Source: Acidovorax sp. Root219 | GTDB taxonomy: Bacteria; Pseudomonadota; Gammaproteobacteria; Burkholderiales; Burkholderiaceae_C | Reading direction: 5' to 3' | DNA: 64,000 bases | Assembly: GCF_001428665.1 (NCBI RefSeq) | Contig: NZ_LMIJ01000001.1 | Span: 420,424 to 484,423, forward strand | In this document: one piece after another, positions 9,254-18,078 of the stretch | How positions within the stretch are numbered: the first letter of the stretch is position 1 | Layout of the letters: the number at the start of each line of letters is the position of its first letter | Notes under the pieces: model-generated | Seen by the model: only the letters and a program-made list of their open reading frames with translations | Database searches by the model: none | What the model was told of the DNA's origin: nothing | Translations under genes and position numbers: made by a program

Positions 9254-10417
9254 TCATTTCATGAGGCGCCCGTTGGCGCCGATGACGGTGACCTCGACAT
9301 ACCGCGAGCCGATGCGGTTGGTGGGCGAATAACCCAGGCTGATGCCGCCCAGGTCGTAGTTCTGCAGCGATTCAAGCGCCTTGACCACCTTGGCGCGCGT
9401 GGGCGCGGGGCCGGCGCGGCGCAGGGCCTCGACCAGCACCTTGGCACCCAGGAACTGCTCGAAGCTGGTGTAGTTGACCTCGGCCTCGGGCGCGTACTTC
9501 TTGAGCAAGGTCTGGTATTCGCGCACCACGGGCAACTGCGGACGAAAGGGATACGGCACCACCTGGCTGATGCCCAGGCCGTGCGCGTTCTTCAGGCCGG
9601 CGAGCTTCACGAGTTCGGTCGGGTCCACCACCGAGATGTTGTACAGCTGCGCGCCACCGCCCTGCTCGCGGTAGCGCTGGATGAAGGCGGCCGCGGGCTT
9701 GTTGATGGCGATCATGATCACGGCATGCACGTCGGCCGCCTTGATGGCCTTCACGGCATCGTCCACCTTGTCGGTGTTGCGCTCGTAGCCGGCCGAGACG
9801 ACGAGCTTCAGGTTGCGCCGCGCCAGCGCCGCCTCAACCCCCGCGAGGCCTGCCTTGCCGAAGCCATCGTCCTGGTACATCACGGCCACGCGGTTCATGC
9901 CCAGCGTGGTGAGCTGCTGCACCATGTGCTCGGCCTCATCGCCATAGCCTGCGCGCACGTGGAAGATCCAGGGGTTGAACGGGCTGCGCAGCGACTCGCC
10001 ACCCGTGTAGGGCGCCACCAGCGCGGCACCGCCCTGCTCCAGCACACCGTCGGTCAACAGCTGCGTGACGTTGGCCGTGCCGGCAAAGCCGTAGAGCGCC
10101 ACCACTTCGGGCCGGGCCAGCATCTCGCGCGTCAGGCGCACGGTGTCGGGCACCTTGTAGCCGTCGTCCACCACCCATTGGCGGATGGTGGCGCCATGCA
10201 CGCCGCCCTGGGCGTTGATGGCGTCGAAATAGATCCTGCCACCCAGCACCATCTGCGTGCCCGTGCTGGCCAGCACGCCCGACAGCGGCGCCACCTGACC
10301 GACCACGAGTTCGGCGCCGCGCAGCTGCGCCGCCGCCGGCAGCGCCAACAGCCCCATCACCCCCAGCATCGTGAGTACCGCGCCCATGCGGCGGCCCCAT
10401 GTGATCCATGTGTTCAT
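9254..10417 (-). CDS. LIV-type ABC substrate-binding protein in the PHB locus (second copy)
   Basis: Periplasmic binding protein of 387 residues with a signal peptide (MNTWITW, then GLLALPAAAQ). The mature part has the family pattern ELVVGQVAPLSGVLASTGTQ and NAQGGVHGATIRQWVVDD, and ends YDLGGISLGYSPTNRIGSRYVEV. ATG 10417 has AAAGGA upstream. It follows the 3-hydroxybutyrate-oligomer hydrolase by 69 bases. It is distantly related to the other binding protein at 18079, so the transporter between them may have two ligand specificities, for example monomer and oligomer (inferred). Confidence 0.9.
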   Translation of the reverse strand: MNTWITWGRRMGAVLTMLGVMGLLALPAAAQLRGAELVVGQVAPLSGVLASTGTQMVLGGRIYFDAINAQGGVHGATIRQWVVDDGYKVPDTVRLTREMLARPEVVALYGFAGTANVTQLLTDGVLEQGGAALVAPYTGGESLRSPFNPWIFHVRAGYGDEAEHMVQQLTTLGMNRVAVMYQDDGFGKAGLAGVEAALARRNLKLVVSAGYERNTDKVDDAVKAIKAADVHAVIMIAINKPAAAFIQRYREQGGGAQLYNISVVDPTELVKLAGLKNAHGLGISQVVPYPFRPQLPVVREYQTLLKKYAPEAEVNYTSFEQFLGAKVLVEALRRAGPAPTRAKVVKALESLQNYDLGGISLGYSPTNRIGSRYVEVTVIGANGRLMK

Positions 10418-10486
10418 GTCCGTCCTTTGTGCCACCGGGTGCGGCAATGCGCCCGGCAGCTTTTTTGTTGTGGTGGGTCGTCGTTC

Positions 10487-12637
10487 TTATTCGGGGATGG
10501 CGATGGCTCCGGCCGTCACGGCGATGGCGTTGCCCGCGCTGGGCACCTCGGCCAACGGCGGCACGTTGGCGGCGGTGATGGCCGGGGCGCTGCCTGGTGT
10601 GCCGCCACGCGGCACGGTGCGCACCACCTGGCTGGCGGGCAGCGCCTTGCCAGTGGCCAGATGGTCGTACACGGCGTCGAGCGCGCGATTCAGGTACACA
10701 TGCAGCGGCACGTAACGGGTGTCGTAGCCGGGCAGCACCGTGGGCAGGCCGATGAAGCTGTCGAAGTGCTGGGCATTGGCCACCTCCACATAGCTCAGTT
10801 TGCTGGCCGCACCCTCCACGCGCTTGTTCAGCGCGGTGTAGGGGCGCGAGGTATGGCTCACAGGCAGCAGCGCATCGGCGCGGCCATGCACAATGATGGC
10901 CGGCTTGCCGCGCAGGTTGCCATTGCGGCGCGTTTCATCGACACCGGCCTGCAGCTTGCGGGCTGCAGCATCGGTGCCGGTGACCAGGTTGCGCAGGCAC
11001 ACGGCGCCCTCGGTGTTCCAGTCGAACGCGCCGCTGTCGGCCAGGGACAGGAAGTCGCGCGCAGGCCCCTGCTTGGCGCGGTTGTTGATGAGCTGCACGC
11101 CGCCCGCCGGGGGCACGCCGTTGCCGGTGGCGAACATGCCGGCCAGCGCAGCCGGTGGCGCCAGCGGGGTGACCGCACCGGCCGCCGTGGCCCCCGCGTA
11201 GCTGAAGCCGCACAGGTGGTCCTGCACGCTGGCGCGCGAGAGCGAGTTGGCAAAGGTCACGGCCACGGCGGGCGCCACCTCGAAGGCTGCGAGCGAGGCA
11301 TGCAGGTCATTCGACTCGGGCTCCCAGCCGTAGGCGCGCAGCTTCTGCAGCGATTCCTCGGCCTGGGCCGCCGTGGTGTCGGCCGTGAGCAGGCCCCGCG
11401 CACGCAGGGCCGCGCAGCGACCCGGTGCGATGGGCAGGGCCGCACCGGCAAAGCCTGCGGCGAAGGCCGCCGCATACGGGCTGGTGCTGACCGAGGGCGC
11501 CAGCGAGGCACAGGCCTGGTACAGGTTGGCCTGGGTGGTGTAGTCGATCAGCGGGCGGCCCGTGACGGCGATGGCGGTGCCGCCGCGCTGCACCGTGACA
11601 CCCGGGTTGGCAGGCAGCTCCACCGCAGGCTCAGACACGGCCACGCCGCTGATCAGGCCCTGGGTGTCGAGCTCGGCCGCCGCAATCGCTGCCCCGCCGC
11701 CATTGGAAATGCTCGACGCGATGACGATGGTGTTGCCCGGTGTGAGCGACTTGATGCGCTGGCCCGACACGGTGAGCGCGCCGTAGCGCTCATTGAGCAC
11801 GTAATAGCCGAATTCCACCGCCTGCAAGGTGGTCGTGCCCCAGTCCTTCTCGGCGTTCTGGCCCGAGTGGGCGTGCTTGAAGGCAAAGCGGTTGGGCGTG
11901 GCGGTGTTGAAGGTGGCCAGTTGCGCGGGCGTGAGGTTGGCATTGAAGGCGGCGCTCTTGCCGGCCGCAGCGGCCGTGGTGCGCGTGCCGTCGATCAGCG
12001 GCACGGTGTCGTTCTGCAGGTCGTGCGGAGCCGCGCCCGTGCCCTTGTCGGAATAGGCCACGGCGCAGCCGCGCTTGAGGCCCCACTCCCCGGTGGAGAT
12101 GCCGCCGTACACACCGCGCGAGCCCGATGCGGTGGCCGTGATCATGCACGGCCGTGCAGGGTTGAAGCTGTCGGGCACCTGCACCATCAGGGTCACGTTC
12201 TGGCGCCCGCTGCCATCGTCGGCATAGGCGATGTACTCGGTACCGGGCACCTTGCCCTCGCCGGTGGTCACGCGACCCTGGGCATCGACGTTGGGACCAT
12301 ACAGCGTGCCGTAGCCACCGGCGGCCGTCATGTCGAGCATGGCGCGGTAGTTGTTGTAGATGGCGGCGCGGCGCAATTCGGCGCCGGTGGGCTTGAGCGC
12401 ATCGGCATAGGCGGGTGGCGTGGCCGAAGCCAGGCCACTCGCACCCAGGCCGGCGGTCAGCAGGTCGTTGCTGCTGCCGTCGTAGCGGGACTCGGTAATG
12501 CTGCCAAGGTAGGCGGGCCGCGTGTTCACCCCGCCCGTGCTGTCACTGCCCCCACCGCCGCCGCAGGCTGCGAGCACTGCGGCGGACACGGCCACCATCG
12601 TGGTTCTTTGCGTCGTCTTTTTCTTCAGGCAATTCAT
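10487..12637 (-). CDS. D-(-)-3-hydroxybutyrate oligomer hydrolase, lipoprotein
   Basis: A 716-residue enzyme that splits water-soluble 3-hydroxybutyrate oligomers released by PHB depolymerase into monomers. It has a lipoprotein signal (VSAAVLAAC followed by five Gly, Cys about residue 25), so it is probably anchored in the envelope facing the periplasm or outside. The active-site segment IASSISNGGGAA matches the SxSNG box of this family; IIVHGRADALLPV and NAQHFDSF probably hold the Asp and His. ATG 12637 has GGAGACA upstream. It sits between livM and the second binding protein in the same run as the depolymerase. Length is normal. Confidence 0.9.
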   Translation of the reverse strand: MNCLKKKTTQRTTMVAVSAAVLAACGGGGGSDSTGGVNTRPAYLGSITESRYDGSSNDLLTAGLGASGLASATPPAYADALKPTGAELRRAAIYNNYRAMLDMTAAGGYGTLYGPNVDAQGRVTTGEGKVPGTEYIAYADDGSGRQNVTLMVQVPDSFNPARPCMITATASGSRGVYGGISTGEWGLKRGCAVAYSDKGTGAAPHDLQNDTVPLIDGTRTTAAAAGKSAAFNANLTPAQLATFNTATPNRFAFKHAHSGQNAEKDWGTTTLQAVEFGYYVLNERYGALTVSGQRIKSLTPGNTIVIASSISNGGGAAIAAAELDTQGLISGVAVSEPAVELPANPGVTVQRGGTAIAVTGRPLIDYTTQANLYQACASLAPSVSTSPYAAAFAAGFAGAALPIAPGRCAALRARGLLTADTTAAQAEESLQKLRAYGWEPESNDLHASLAAFEVAPAVAVTFANSLSRASVQDHLCGFSYAGATAAGAVTPLAPPAALAGMFATGNGVPPAGGVQLINNRAKQGPARDFLSLADSGAFDWNTEGAVCLRNLVTGTDAAARKLQAGVDETRRNGNLRGKPAIIVHGRADALLPVSHTSRPYTALNKRVEGAASKLSYVEVANAQHFDSFIGLPTVLPGYDTRYVPLHVYLNRALDAVYDHLATGKALPASQVVRTVPRGGTPGSAPAITAANVPPLAEVPSAGNAIAVTAGAIAIPE

Positions 12638-12713
12638 TGCGCTTGTCTCCGAGTTGTGTTTTTCTGAACTTCTGGAACGCAGCTTCACCCCGGCCAGGTT
12701 GCGAGCCTGGCCC

Positions 12714-13787
12714 TTACGCCGCCTTGCGCGCTGCTGCCGCGCGCAGGCGCCCCACCACACCGGTGGGGAAGTAATACACCGACAAGACGAAGAGCACACC
12801 CAGCCACAACAGCCAGCGGTCGGGCGAGAGCAGCGCCGACAGCCAGGGCAGGCCCGAGGCGGCCTCGCTTGCGAGGCGCAGCAGGTCCTGCAGATAGCTT
12901 TGCGCAATGAGGAAGAGCACGGCGCCGATGGCCGAGCCGTAGATGGTGCCCATGCCGCCGATGACGACGATGAGCAGGCAGTCCATCATGATTTCGAAGC
13001 TGAGCGAGGTGTCCGGCCCGTTGTAGCGCAGCCAGAGCGCGAGCATGGCGCCCGCGCAGCAGGCGAACAGGGCCGACAGCACGCTGGACGTGGTGCGGTA
13101 CACCACCACGCGGTAGCCAATGGCCTCGGCGCGGAACTCGTTCTCGCGGATCGCCTGCAGCACGCGGCCGAACGGCGAGTTCACGATGCGCAGCAACGCC
13201 AGCACCAGCACCACGGCAATCACAAACAGCAGGTAGTAGCACAGCAGCCGCCCGTCGAGCGTGACGCCCAGGAAGGGCTCGTCGAAGGGCTCGAAGCTCG
13301 GCGACAGGATTTCGGGCACCTTGAAGGTCAGTCCATCCTCACCGCCCGTGATGTCCGACAGCTGCGAGGCCAGCGTCTGGAACGCCGCCGCCACGGCCAG
13401 CGTGATCATGGCGAAGAAGATGGCGCGCACACGCAGTGAAAAGAGCCCCACCGCCAGCGACAGCAGCAGCGAGAGCACCAGGGCGCCACCCAGGCCCACG
13501 GCCAGCGCCGACCAGGTGGGCCCCATGCGCGTGGTGGCCACCGCGATGCCATAGGCCCCGATGCCGAAGAACATGGTGTGCGCAAAGCTCACGATGCCGG
13601 TGTAGCCCAAGAGCAGATCGAAGCTGGCGACCAGCACCACGAAGATCAGCACCTTGGCCGCGACAGAGAGGGCCTTGACGCCAGGGAACAGGAAGGGCGC
13701 GAACGCCAGCCCGAGGAAGATGGCGACGAGGATCACCGCCAGCACCTTGCTGCGCGGGTAGTCGCCGGAGAGAAGTCGGTTCAGCAT
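12714..13787 (-). CDS. LIV-type ABC transporter permease LivM
   Basis: Inner-membrane permease of 357 residues. It has multiple hydrophobic segments, the LivM signature LLGYTGIVSFAHTMFFGIGAYG (shown here only as its key start LLGYTGIVSFAH), and a cytoplasmic loop NSPFGRVLQAIRENEFRAEA that contacts the ATPases. It pairs with LivH, whose gene ends 16 bases upstream. The C-terminal tail is basic and Ala-rich. Substrate is inferred from operon context (3-hydroxybutyrate or oligomers), not from the permease itself. Confidence 0.93.
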   Translation of the reverse strand: MLNRLLSGDYPRSKVLAVILVAIFLGLAFAPFLFPGVKALSVAAKVLIFVVLVASFDLLLGYTGIVSFAHTMFFGIGAYGIAVATTRMGPTWSALAVGLGGALVLSLLLSLAVGLFSLRVRAIFFAMITLAVAAAFQTLASQLSDITGGEDGLTFKVPEILSPSFEPFDEPFLGVTLDGRLLCYYLLFVIAVVLVLALLRIVNSPFGRVLQAIRENEFRAEAIGYRVVVYRTTSSVLSALFACCAGAMLALWLRYNGPDTSLSFEIMMDCLLIVVIGGMGTIYGSAIGAVLFLIAQSYLQDLLRLASEAASGLPWLSALLSPDRWLLWLGVLFVLSVYYFPTGVVGRLRAAAARKAA

Positions 13788-13803
13788 GTCTTGGGGCTCC
13801 TCT

Positions 13804-14835
13804 TCAGCGGTTCGCGACCGGATAGACGCCCTGTGGACGCCACAGCAGGATGGCCACCATCAACGCGATGTTGGAGAACAGCGCCACCTTGGGCACCAAA
13901 AAGCCGGTGTAGTTGGCCATGAGCCCCACCAGCAGCGCGCCGATGAGCGCACCGCCCGTGGACCCCAGGCCGCCGATGATGATCACGATGAAGATCAGCA
14001 CGTTGACCTGGGCGCCCATCTGCGGCACCACGTTCTGCTGGTACAGGCCCCACATCACCCCGCCCAGGCCGGCCAGGGCCGAGCCCACGACGAACACGCC
14101 GATGAACAGGCGCCGGATGCGGTAACCCAGCGACTCGACCATCTCGCGGTCCTGTACGCCGGCACGGATGAGCAGGCCGACCTTGGTGCGCGACAGCGTC
14201 CAGGCCAGCACGGCAAAGACCAAGAGGCCCACGGCCACCGCCACCAGGCGGTATTTTTCGATGGCCGCATCGCCGATGAGCAGCGCGCCGCGCATGCCCT
14301 GGGGCAGCGGCAGCGGGATCTGCTGCGGGCCCCAGATGACCTTGATCAGCTCTTCGCCGATGATCATGCCGCCCATGGTGATGAGGATCTGCTTCAAATG
14401 CTGGCCATACACGGGCCGCACGATGAAACGCTCGAATGCCAGGCCCACGGCCCCCGCCACAGCCATGGCCACCAGCATGGCGGGCAGCACCGCCACCATG
14501 TTGCGCCACAGCTGGTCGGAGCCGGTCCAGTCGCCCATGGCACCCAGCACGCTGGTGGCCACGAAGGCACCGAGCGCGATGAACACGCCGTGGCCGAAGT
14601 TGAGCACGTCCATCAGGCCGAACACCAGCGTCAGGCCCGAGGCAATGATGAAGATGATCATGCCCATGGCCAGCCCCGCCACGGTGAGCGTGAGCCAGGT
14701 GCTGGGCGAGCCGATGAAGGGCAGCACCAGCAACGCCAGCGCGGGCACCAGGGCCAGTGGCTTCCAGTCGAAGTCGCGCAGCATGGCCTTGCCAGCCGCG
14801 GTGGAAGTGGGTGTCGTTGTCGTCGCGGTGCTCAT
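13804..14835 (-). CDS. LIV-type ABC transporter permease LivH
   Basis: A 343-residue inner-membrane permease. It has eight or so hydrophobic segments, the LivH hallmark GLTLVFGLMDVLNFGHGVFIALG (abbreviated: GLMDVLNFGHG) and GLGSTGGALIGALLVG near the end. The start ATG 14835 overlaps the stop of livF by four bases (ATGA), indicating translational coupling. It forms the pore with LivM. The N-terminal 25 residues are Thr-rich and extra relative to the shortest relatives. Confidence 0.93.
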   Translation of the reverse strand: MSTATTTTPTSTAAGKAMLRDFDWKPLALVPALALLVLPFIGSPSTWLTLTVAGLAMGMIIFIIASGLTLVFGLMDVLNFGHGVFIALGAFVATSVLGAMGDWTGSDQLWRNMVAVLPAMLVAMAVAGAVGLAFERFIVRPVYGQHLKQILITMGGMIIGEELIKVIWGPQQIPLPLPQGMRGALLIGDAAIEKYRLVAVAVGLLVFAVLAWTLSRTKVGLLIRAGVQDREMVESLGYRIRRLFIGVFVVGSALAGLGGVMWGLYQQNVVPQMGAQVNVLIFIVIIIGGLGSTGGALIGALLVGLMANYTGFLVPKVALFSNIALMVAILLWRPQGVYPVANR

Positions 14836-15563
14836 AGTGCCAACCCCAGCAGCGATCGCTGCAATGCCTCGTCTGCGGCCAGTGCGGCCATGCTGCCCGC
14901 ATGCACCACCTGGCCGTTGTCCATCACGGCCACGGTGTCACCCAGCCGCTTGGCGAAATTGATGTTCTGCTCGACCAGCAAAATCGTCACGCCGCTCTTC
15001 TTGAGCTGATCGAACGCCTCGATCATGTTGTTGATGATCGCGGGCGCCAGGCCCTTGCTGGGCTCGTCCACGATGAGCAGGTCGCGCGGCTCGACGATGG
15101 CGCGGCTCACGGCCACCATCTGCTTTTGCCCGCCCGAGAGCTTGCCCGCAGGGTGGTTCCAGAACTTCTCCACCGCAGGGAAGAGCTTGAAGATCCATTC
15201 CAGTCGGGAGCTGTCCATCTGCGCGGCGTTCTTGGCATTGCGCGCGGCCAGCAGCATGTTCTCCTTGACCGTGAGGTCGGCGAAGATGCCCATGTTCTCG
15301 GGCACATAGGCGATGTTCATGCCCGCGATCTGCGGGGTGTTCAGCGCCGTGATGTCGCGGCCACCGAAGTGGATGCTGCCCTGCGACGCATGCCACAGGC
15401 CCATGATGGTGCGCAGCGTGGTGGTCTTGCCGGCGCCGTTGCGGCCCAGCAGCATGGTGAGCTGCCCCTTGGGTACGGCCAGATCCACGCCGTGCAGGAT
15501 GTGGTATGCCCCGATGTGGGTGTGCACGCCCTTGAGTTCGAGCAGGTTGTTGGTGGTGGTCAT
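14832..15563 (-). CDS. LIV-type ABC transporter ATPase LivF
   Basis: Cytoplasmic ATPase of 243 residues with all motifs intact: Walker A LLGRNGAGKTT, signature KLSGGQKQMVAVSRA, Walker B LLIVDEPSKGLAP and the switch His in LLVEQN region order typical of LivF. It overlaps livG upstream and livH downstream by four bases each, so the four genes are translated as a unit. It powers import by the LivHM pore. Confidence 0.94.
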   Translation of the reverse strand: MTTTNNLLELKGVHTHIGAYHILHGVDLAVPKGQLTMLLGRNGAGKTTTLRTIMGLWHASQGSIHFGGRDITALNTPQIAGMNIAYVPENMGIFADLTVKENMLLAARNAKNAAQMDSSRLEWIFKLFPAVEKFWNHPAGKLSGGQKQMVAVSRAIVEPRDLLIVDEPSKGLAPAIINNMIEAFDQLKKSGVTILLVEQNINFAKRLGDTVAVMDNGQVVHAGSMAALAADEALQRSLLGLAL

Positions 15564-16333
15564 GCAGTGGCCTCCTTGGTGACGCCCAGGTAGGCTTCCT
15601 GCACCACGGGCGAGGCGATCACCTCGGCCGGTGCGCCGTCGGCCACCAGGGTGCCGTTGGTCAGCACGATGATGCGGTCGGCCAGCTCGCGCACCACGTC
15701 CATCTTGTGCTCCACCAGCAGGATGATCTTGGTCTTGTCCTTCTTGAGTTCGCGGATCAGGTTCAGGATCACGGGGGCCTCGTCATGGCTCATGCCAGCC
15801 GTGGGTTCATCGAACATGTAGACCTGCGGCTCCAGCGCCATCAGCAGCGCCACTTCGAGCTTGCGCTGGTCGCCGTGCGGCAGGCTGGCCACGGGGGTGT
15901 CCTGCCGGTCCAGCATGGCCACGGCCTGCAGGATGGCGCGGGCGCGGTCCGTCAGGTCGCGGTGGTCGCTCCAGATGCTCCACAGGTTCAGGCCCCGGCG
16001 GTGCTTGCCCTCTTGCGTAGCCTGCACGGCCAGGCGCACGTTCTCCAGCACGCTGAGGTTGGGAAACAGGTTGGTGAGCTGAAAGGCCCGCCCCAGGCCC
16101 GCATGCGTGCGCGCCGAGACCGACTGGCCCGTGAGGTCTTGCCCGCCCAGGGTCACGCTGCCCGCGCTGGCGCGCAGCTGCCCCGAGATGAGGTTGAAGT
16201 ACGTGGTCTTGCCCGCACCGTTGGGGCCCACGATGGCGGTCAGCGTGCCGGGCTCGAAGGAGCAGGTCACGGCGTTGACCGCCACATGGCCGCCGAAGCG
16301 GATGGTCAAGTCCTTGGTGGCCAAGGTGCTCAT
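15560..16333 (-). CDS. LIV-type ABC transporter ATPase LivG
   Basis: Cytoplasmic ATPase of 257 residues. Walker A is VGPNGAGKTTYFN, Walker B YMFDEPTAGMS, and the C-terminus carries the LivG-type tail (ADGAPAEVIASPVVQEAYLG). The usual LSGGQ signature is replaced by SLPHGDQRKLEVALLM, as is common in LivG proteins. It follows the PHB depolymerase gene by 92 bases and overlaps livF. It makes a heterodimer with LivF. Confidence 0.94.
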   Translation of the reverse strand: MSTLATKDLTIRFGGHVAVNAVTCSFEPGTLTAIVGPNGAGKTTYFNLISGQLRASAGSVTLGGQDLTGQSVSARTHAGLGRAFQLTNLFPNLSVLENVRLAVQATQEGKHRRGLNLWSIWSDHRDLTDRARAILQAVAMLDRQDTPVASLPHGDQRKLEVALLMALEPQVYMFDEPTAGMSHDEAPVILNLIRELKKDKTKIILLVEHKMDVVRELADRIIVLTNGTLVADGAPAEVIASPVVQEAYLGVTKEATA

Positions 16334-16425
16334 GGGAGGTGCTTCACTTTCACAGTCGTCGTCTTTCAGGGATGCCGGGCGCCCTGCCCTTTGCGGTGCC
16401 AGGGCGCGCGGCGTTCAGCGCATTG

Positions 16426-17919
16426 TCAAGGGCAGGTGCCGATGACGTAGTAGTTGGGGCTGGTAAGCTTCAGGGTATTGGTCACGAAGATGTTCCACAG
16501 CCCCATACTCTGGTTGGATCCCAGCGCAAAGGTGTAGCCGCCGGCCACGTAGGCGCGGCCTGCCATGGTGTGGGCGTAGTTGCTGGCCGTCGTGCAGGTG
16601 GCGCCGCCACCAGACGCAGCCAGCGTGGTGCCGCTGGCTGCGGCCGATGCGGCGCCTTCGGCGCCATTGGCGTCGGCGGCGCGCACCGTCCAGCTGTAGC
16701 TGGTGGAGGCGGCCAGGCCGGTGTCGGTGTAGCTCGTGGTGTTCACCGGCAGCGCGTTGACCTTGTTGGCGTTGCGGTACACGTTGTAGCTGGACGCACC
16801 CGAGACCGCACCCCAGCCCACCACCATGGAGCTGGCCGTGGCGCCCGAGGTGTTCACGCCCGTGGGGGCGGGCAGCGCGGGGTTGGTGGGCGGGTTGGTC
16901 GTGCCGCCGCCGCTTGCGACCTGGTCCACCATGGCCTTGATGGCGGCCATCTGTGGGCCGGACTTCTTGGCGTAGTTGGCGTTGTCATAGCCCCACCAGT
17001 CAAAGCAGCTGTTGGTCGCCGCCAGGCTGGTCTGCGGGTAGAGCATCACGATGTTGTTGGTGTCGGCCCAGCGGTTGTAGCCGGTGTTGCGCACGTACTG
17101 CTGCTGCACGTCGCTCACGTTCTGCTTGCAGCCGTGCAGCACCACATGCAGCCGGCAGGTCGCCGTGCCGCCGGCCTGGCAGGCCTGCGGGATGTAGGCC
17201 CAGCCCGTGGTGGCCATGCCGTGGTTGGTGATGAACTGGTTCTGGTTGAACTCGACGTAGTTGCCTGCCGGCAGCGTGGCGTTGTTGCGCGCGTTGAGCG
17301 TGCCGTACAGGTGCTGCAGCATGGCGCCGGCCAGGTCGAAGTTGCAGTCGCTGATGTAGGGCGCGCCCTTGGTCGAGCAGCCGTTGCCATAGTCGTCGGT
17401 GACCATCGCGTGCTCGGCCGCGATGTCCTTCTTGTAGACCACGTTGGCGGCCGGCACGAAGCTGTTGTAGTAGGTGCGCAGCGCGTCCATGGATCCGGTC
17501 TTGACCACGCTGTCGAGCGTGCCCGAGAACAGGTGGACCTTGGACGCCTGCAGGTTGACCACGGGGTCGATCAGGCCCTGGCTGGCCCAGGTGTTGGTGG
17601 TGTTCACCAGCGTGCTGGTGGGGATGCTGGCCGGGGTGACCATGCAGCGCCCGGTGGCGTTGACGATGGAGCCCTCGGCACAGTAGAACGGCCCGCCCGC
17701 GACCACGCCCGCGCCCTTGGCGAAGGTGGCCGAGTAGGCCACGTGCAGCTGCACGGCCATGAAGCCGCCAGCCGACAGGCCCGACACCGTGGTCTGTGTC
17801 TTGTCGATCTTGAGCTGCGGCAAGTTGACCGCCGCGAATGCACTGCCCATGCCCATTGCCGCGATGGCAGCGGCGGTTGCGGCGGTTGCGGCCGACCTGA
17901 GAATGAAGTTGAAAGCCAT
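16426..17919 (-). CDS. Secreted poly(3-hydroxybutyrate) depolymerase with Fn3 linker
   Basis: A 497-residue exported esterase that hydrolyses PHB granules outside the cell or in the periplasm. Signal peptide residues 1-30 (AMGMGSAFAA). The catalytic domain has the lipase box SGLSAGG (Ser about 49), SGTLDSVV (likely Asp), and a late His. It has a second half with LHVVLHGCKQ, as in type-II depolymerases. A Thr/Pro/Gly linker leads to a fibronectin-III domain (about 340-425) and a short C-terminal domain (from CTTASNYAHTMAG) that probably binds the polymer. ATG 17919 has TTGGAGACA upstream. It lies between the first binding protein and livG, which ties the depolymerase to the ABC importer. Confidence 0.93.
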   Translation of the reverse strand: MAFNFILRSAATAATAAAIAAMGMGSAFAAVNLPQLKIDKTQTTVSGLSAGGFMAVQLHVAYSATFAKGAGVVAGGPFYCAEGSIVNATGRCMVTPASIPTSTLVNTTNTWASQGLIDPVVNLQASKVHLFSGTLDSVVKTGSMDALRTYYNSFVPAANVVYKKDIAAEHAMVTDDYGNGCSTKGAPYISDCNFDLAGAMLQHLYGTLNARNNATLPAGNYVEFNQNQFITNHGMATTGWAYIPQACQAGGTATCRLHVVLHGCKQNVSDVQQQYVRNTGYNRWADTNNIVMLYPQTSLAATNSCFDWWGYDNANYAKKSGPQMAAIKAMVDQVASGGGTTNPPTNPALPAPTGVNTSGATASSMVVGWGAVSGASSYNVYRNANKVNALPVNTTSYTDTGLAASTSYSWTVRAADANGAEGAASAAASGTTLAASGGGATCTTASNYAHTMAGRAYVAGGYTFALGSNQSMGLWNIFVTNTLKLTSPNYYVIGTCP

Positions 17920-17998
17920 TTGTCTTGTCTCCAAATAATTTTGAGAAAAACCGAGCCAGCCCCCGTGTAATCCGGGGGTTCATGCATCAATTCACTGG

Positions 17999-18020
17999 AA
18001 AAAAAGGGGCGGCCGCCCCC
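17999..18020 (-). terminator. Intra-operon terminator/attenuator between binding protein and depolymerase
   Basis: Read on the minus strand: a GC-rich self-complementary run (GGGGCGGCCGCCCC) followed directly by seven T. This fits a weak rho-independent terminator that would let the first binding protein be made in excess over downstream genes. A second small stem (CCCCCG...CGGGGG, 17960-17978) lies just before the depolymerase ribosome site. Confidence 0.55.
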
Positions 18021-18078
18021 GCGGGATGGATCCCCGCTGGGCTGAACGGACGTCAGCCAGCAGGGCCACGCAAACCGT

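Noticed and set aside
9077..12667. Very long open frame on the plus strand opposite the oligomer hydrolase and binding protein
   Set aside because: Antisense to genes with clear families; His/Gly/Arg-rich product typical of high-GC shadow frames.
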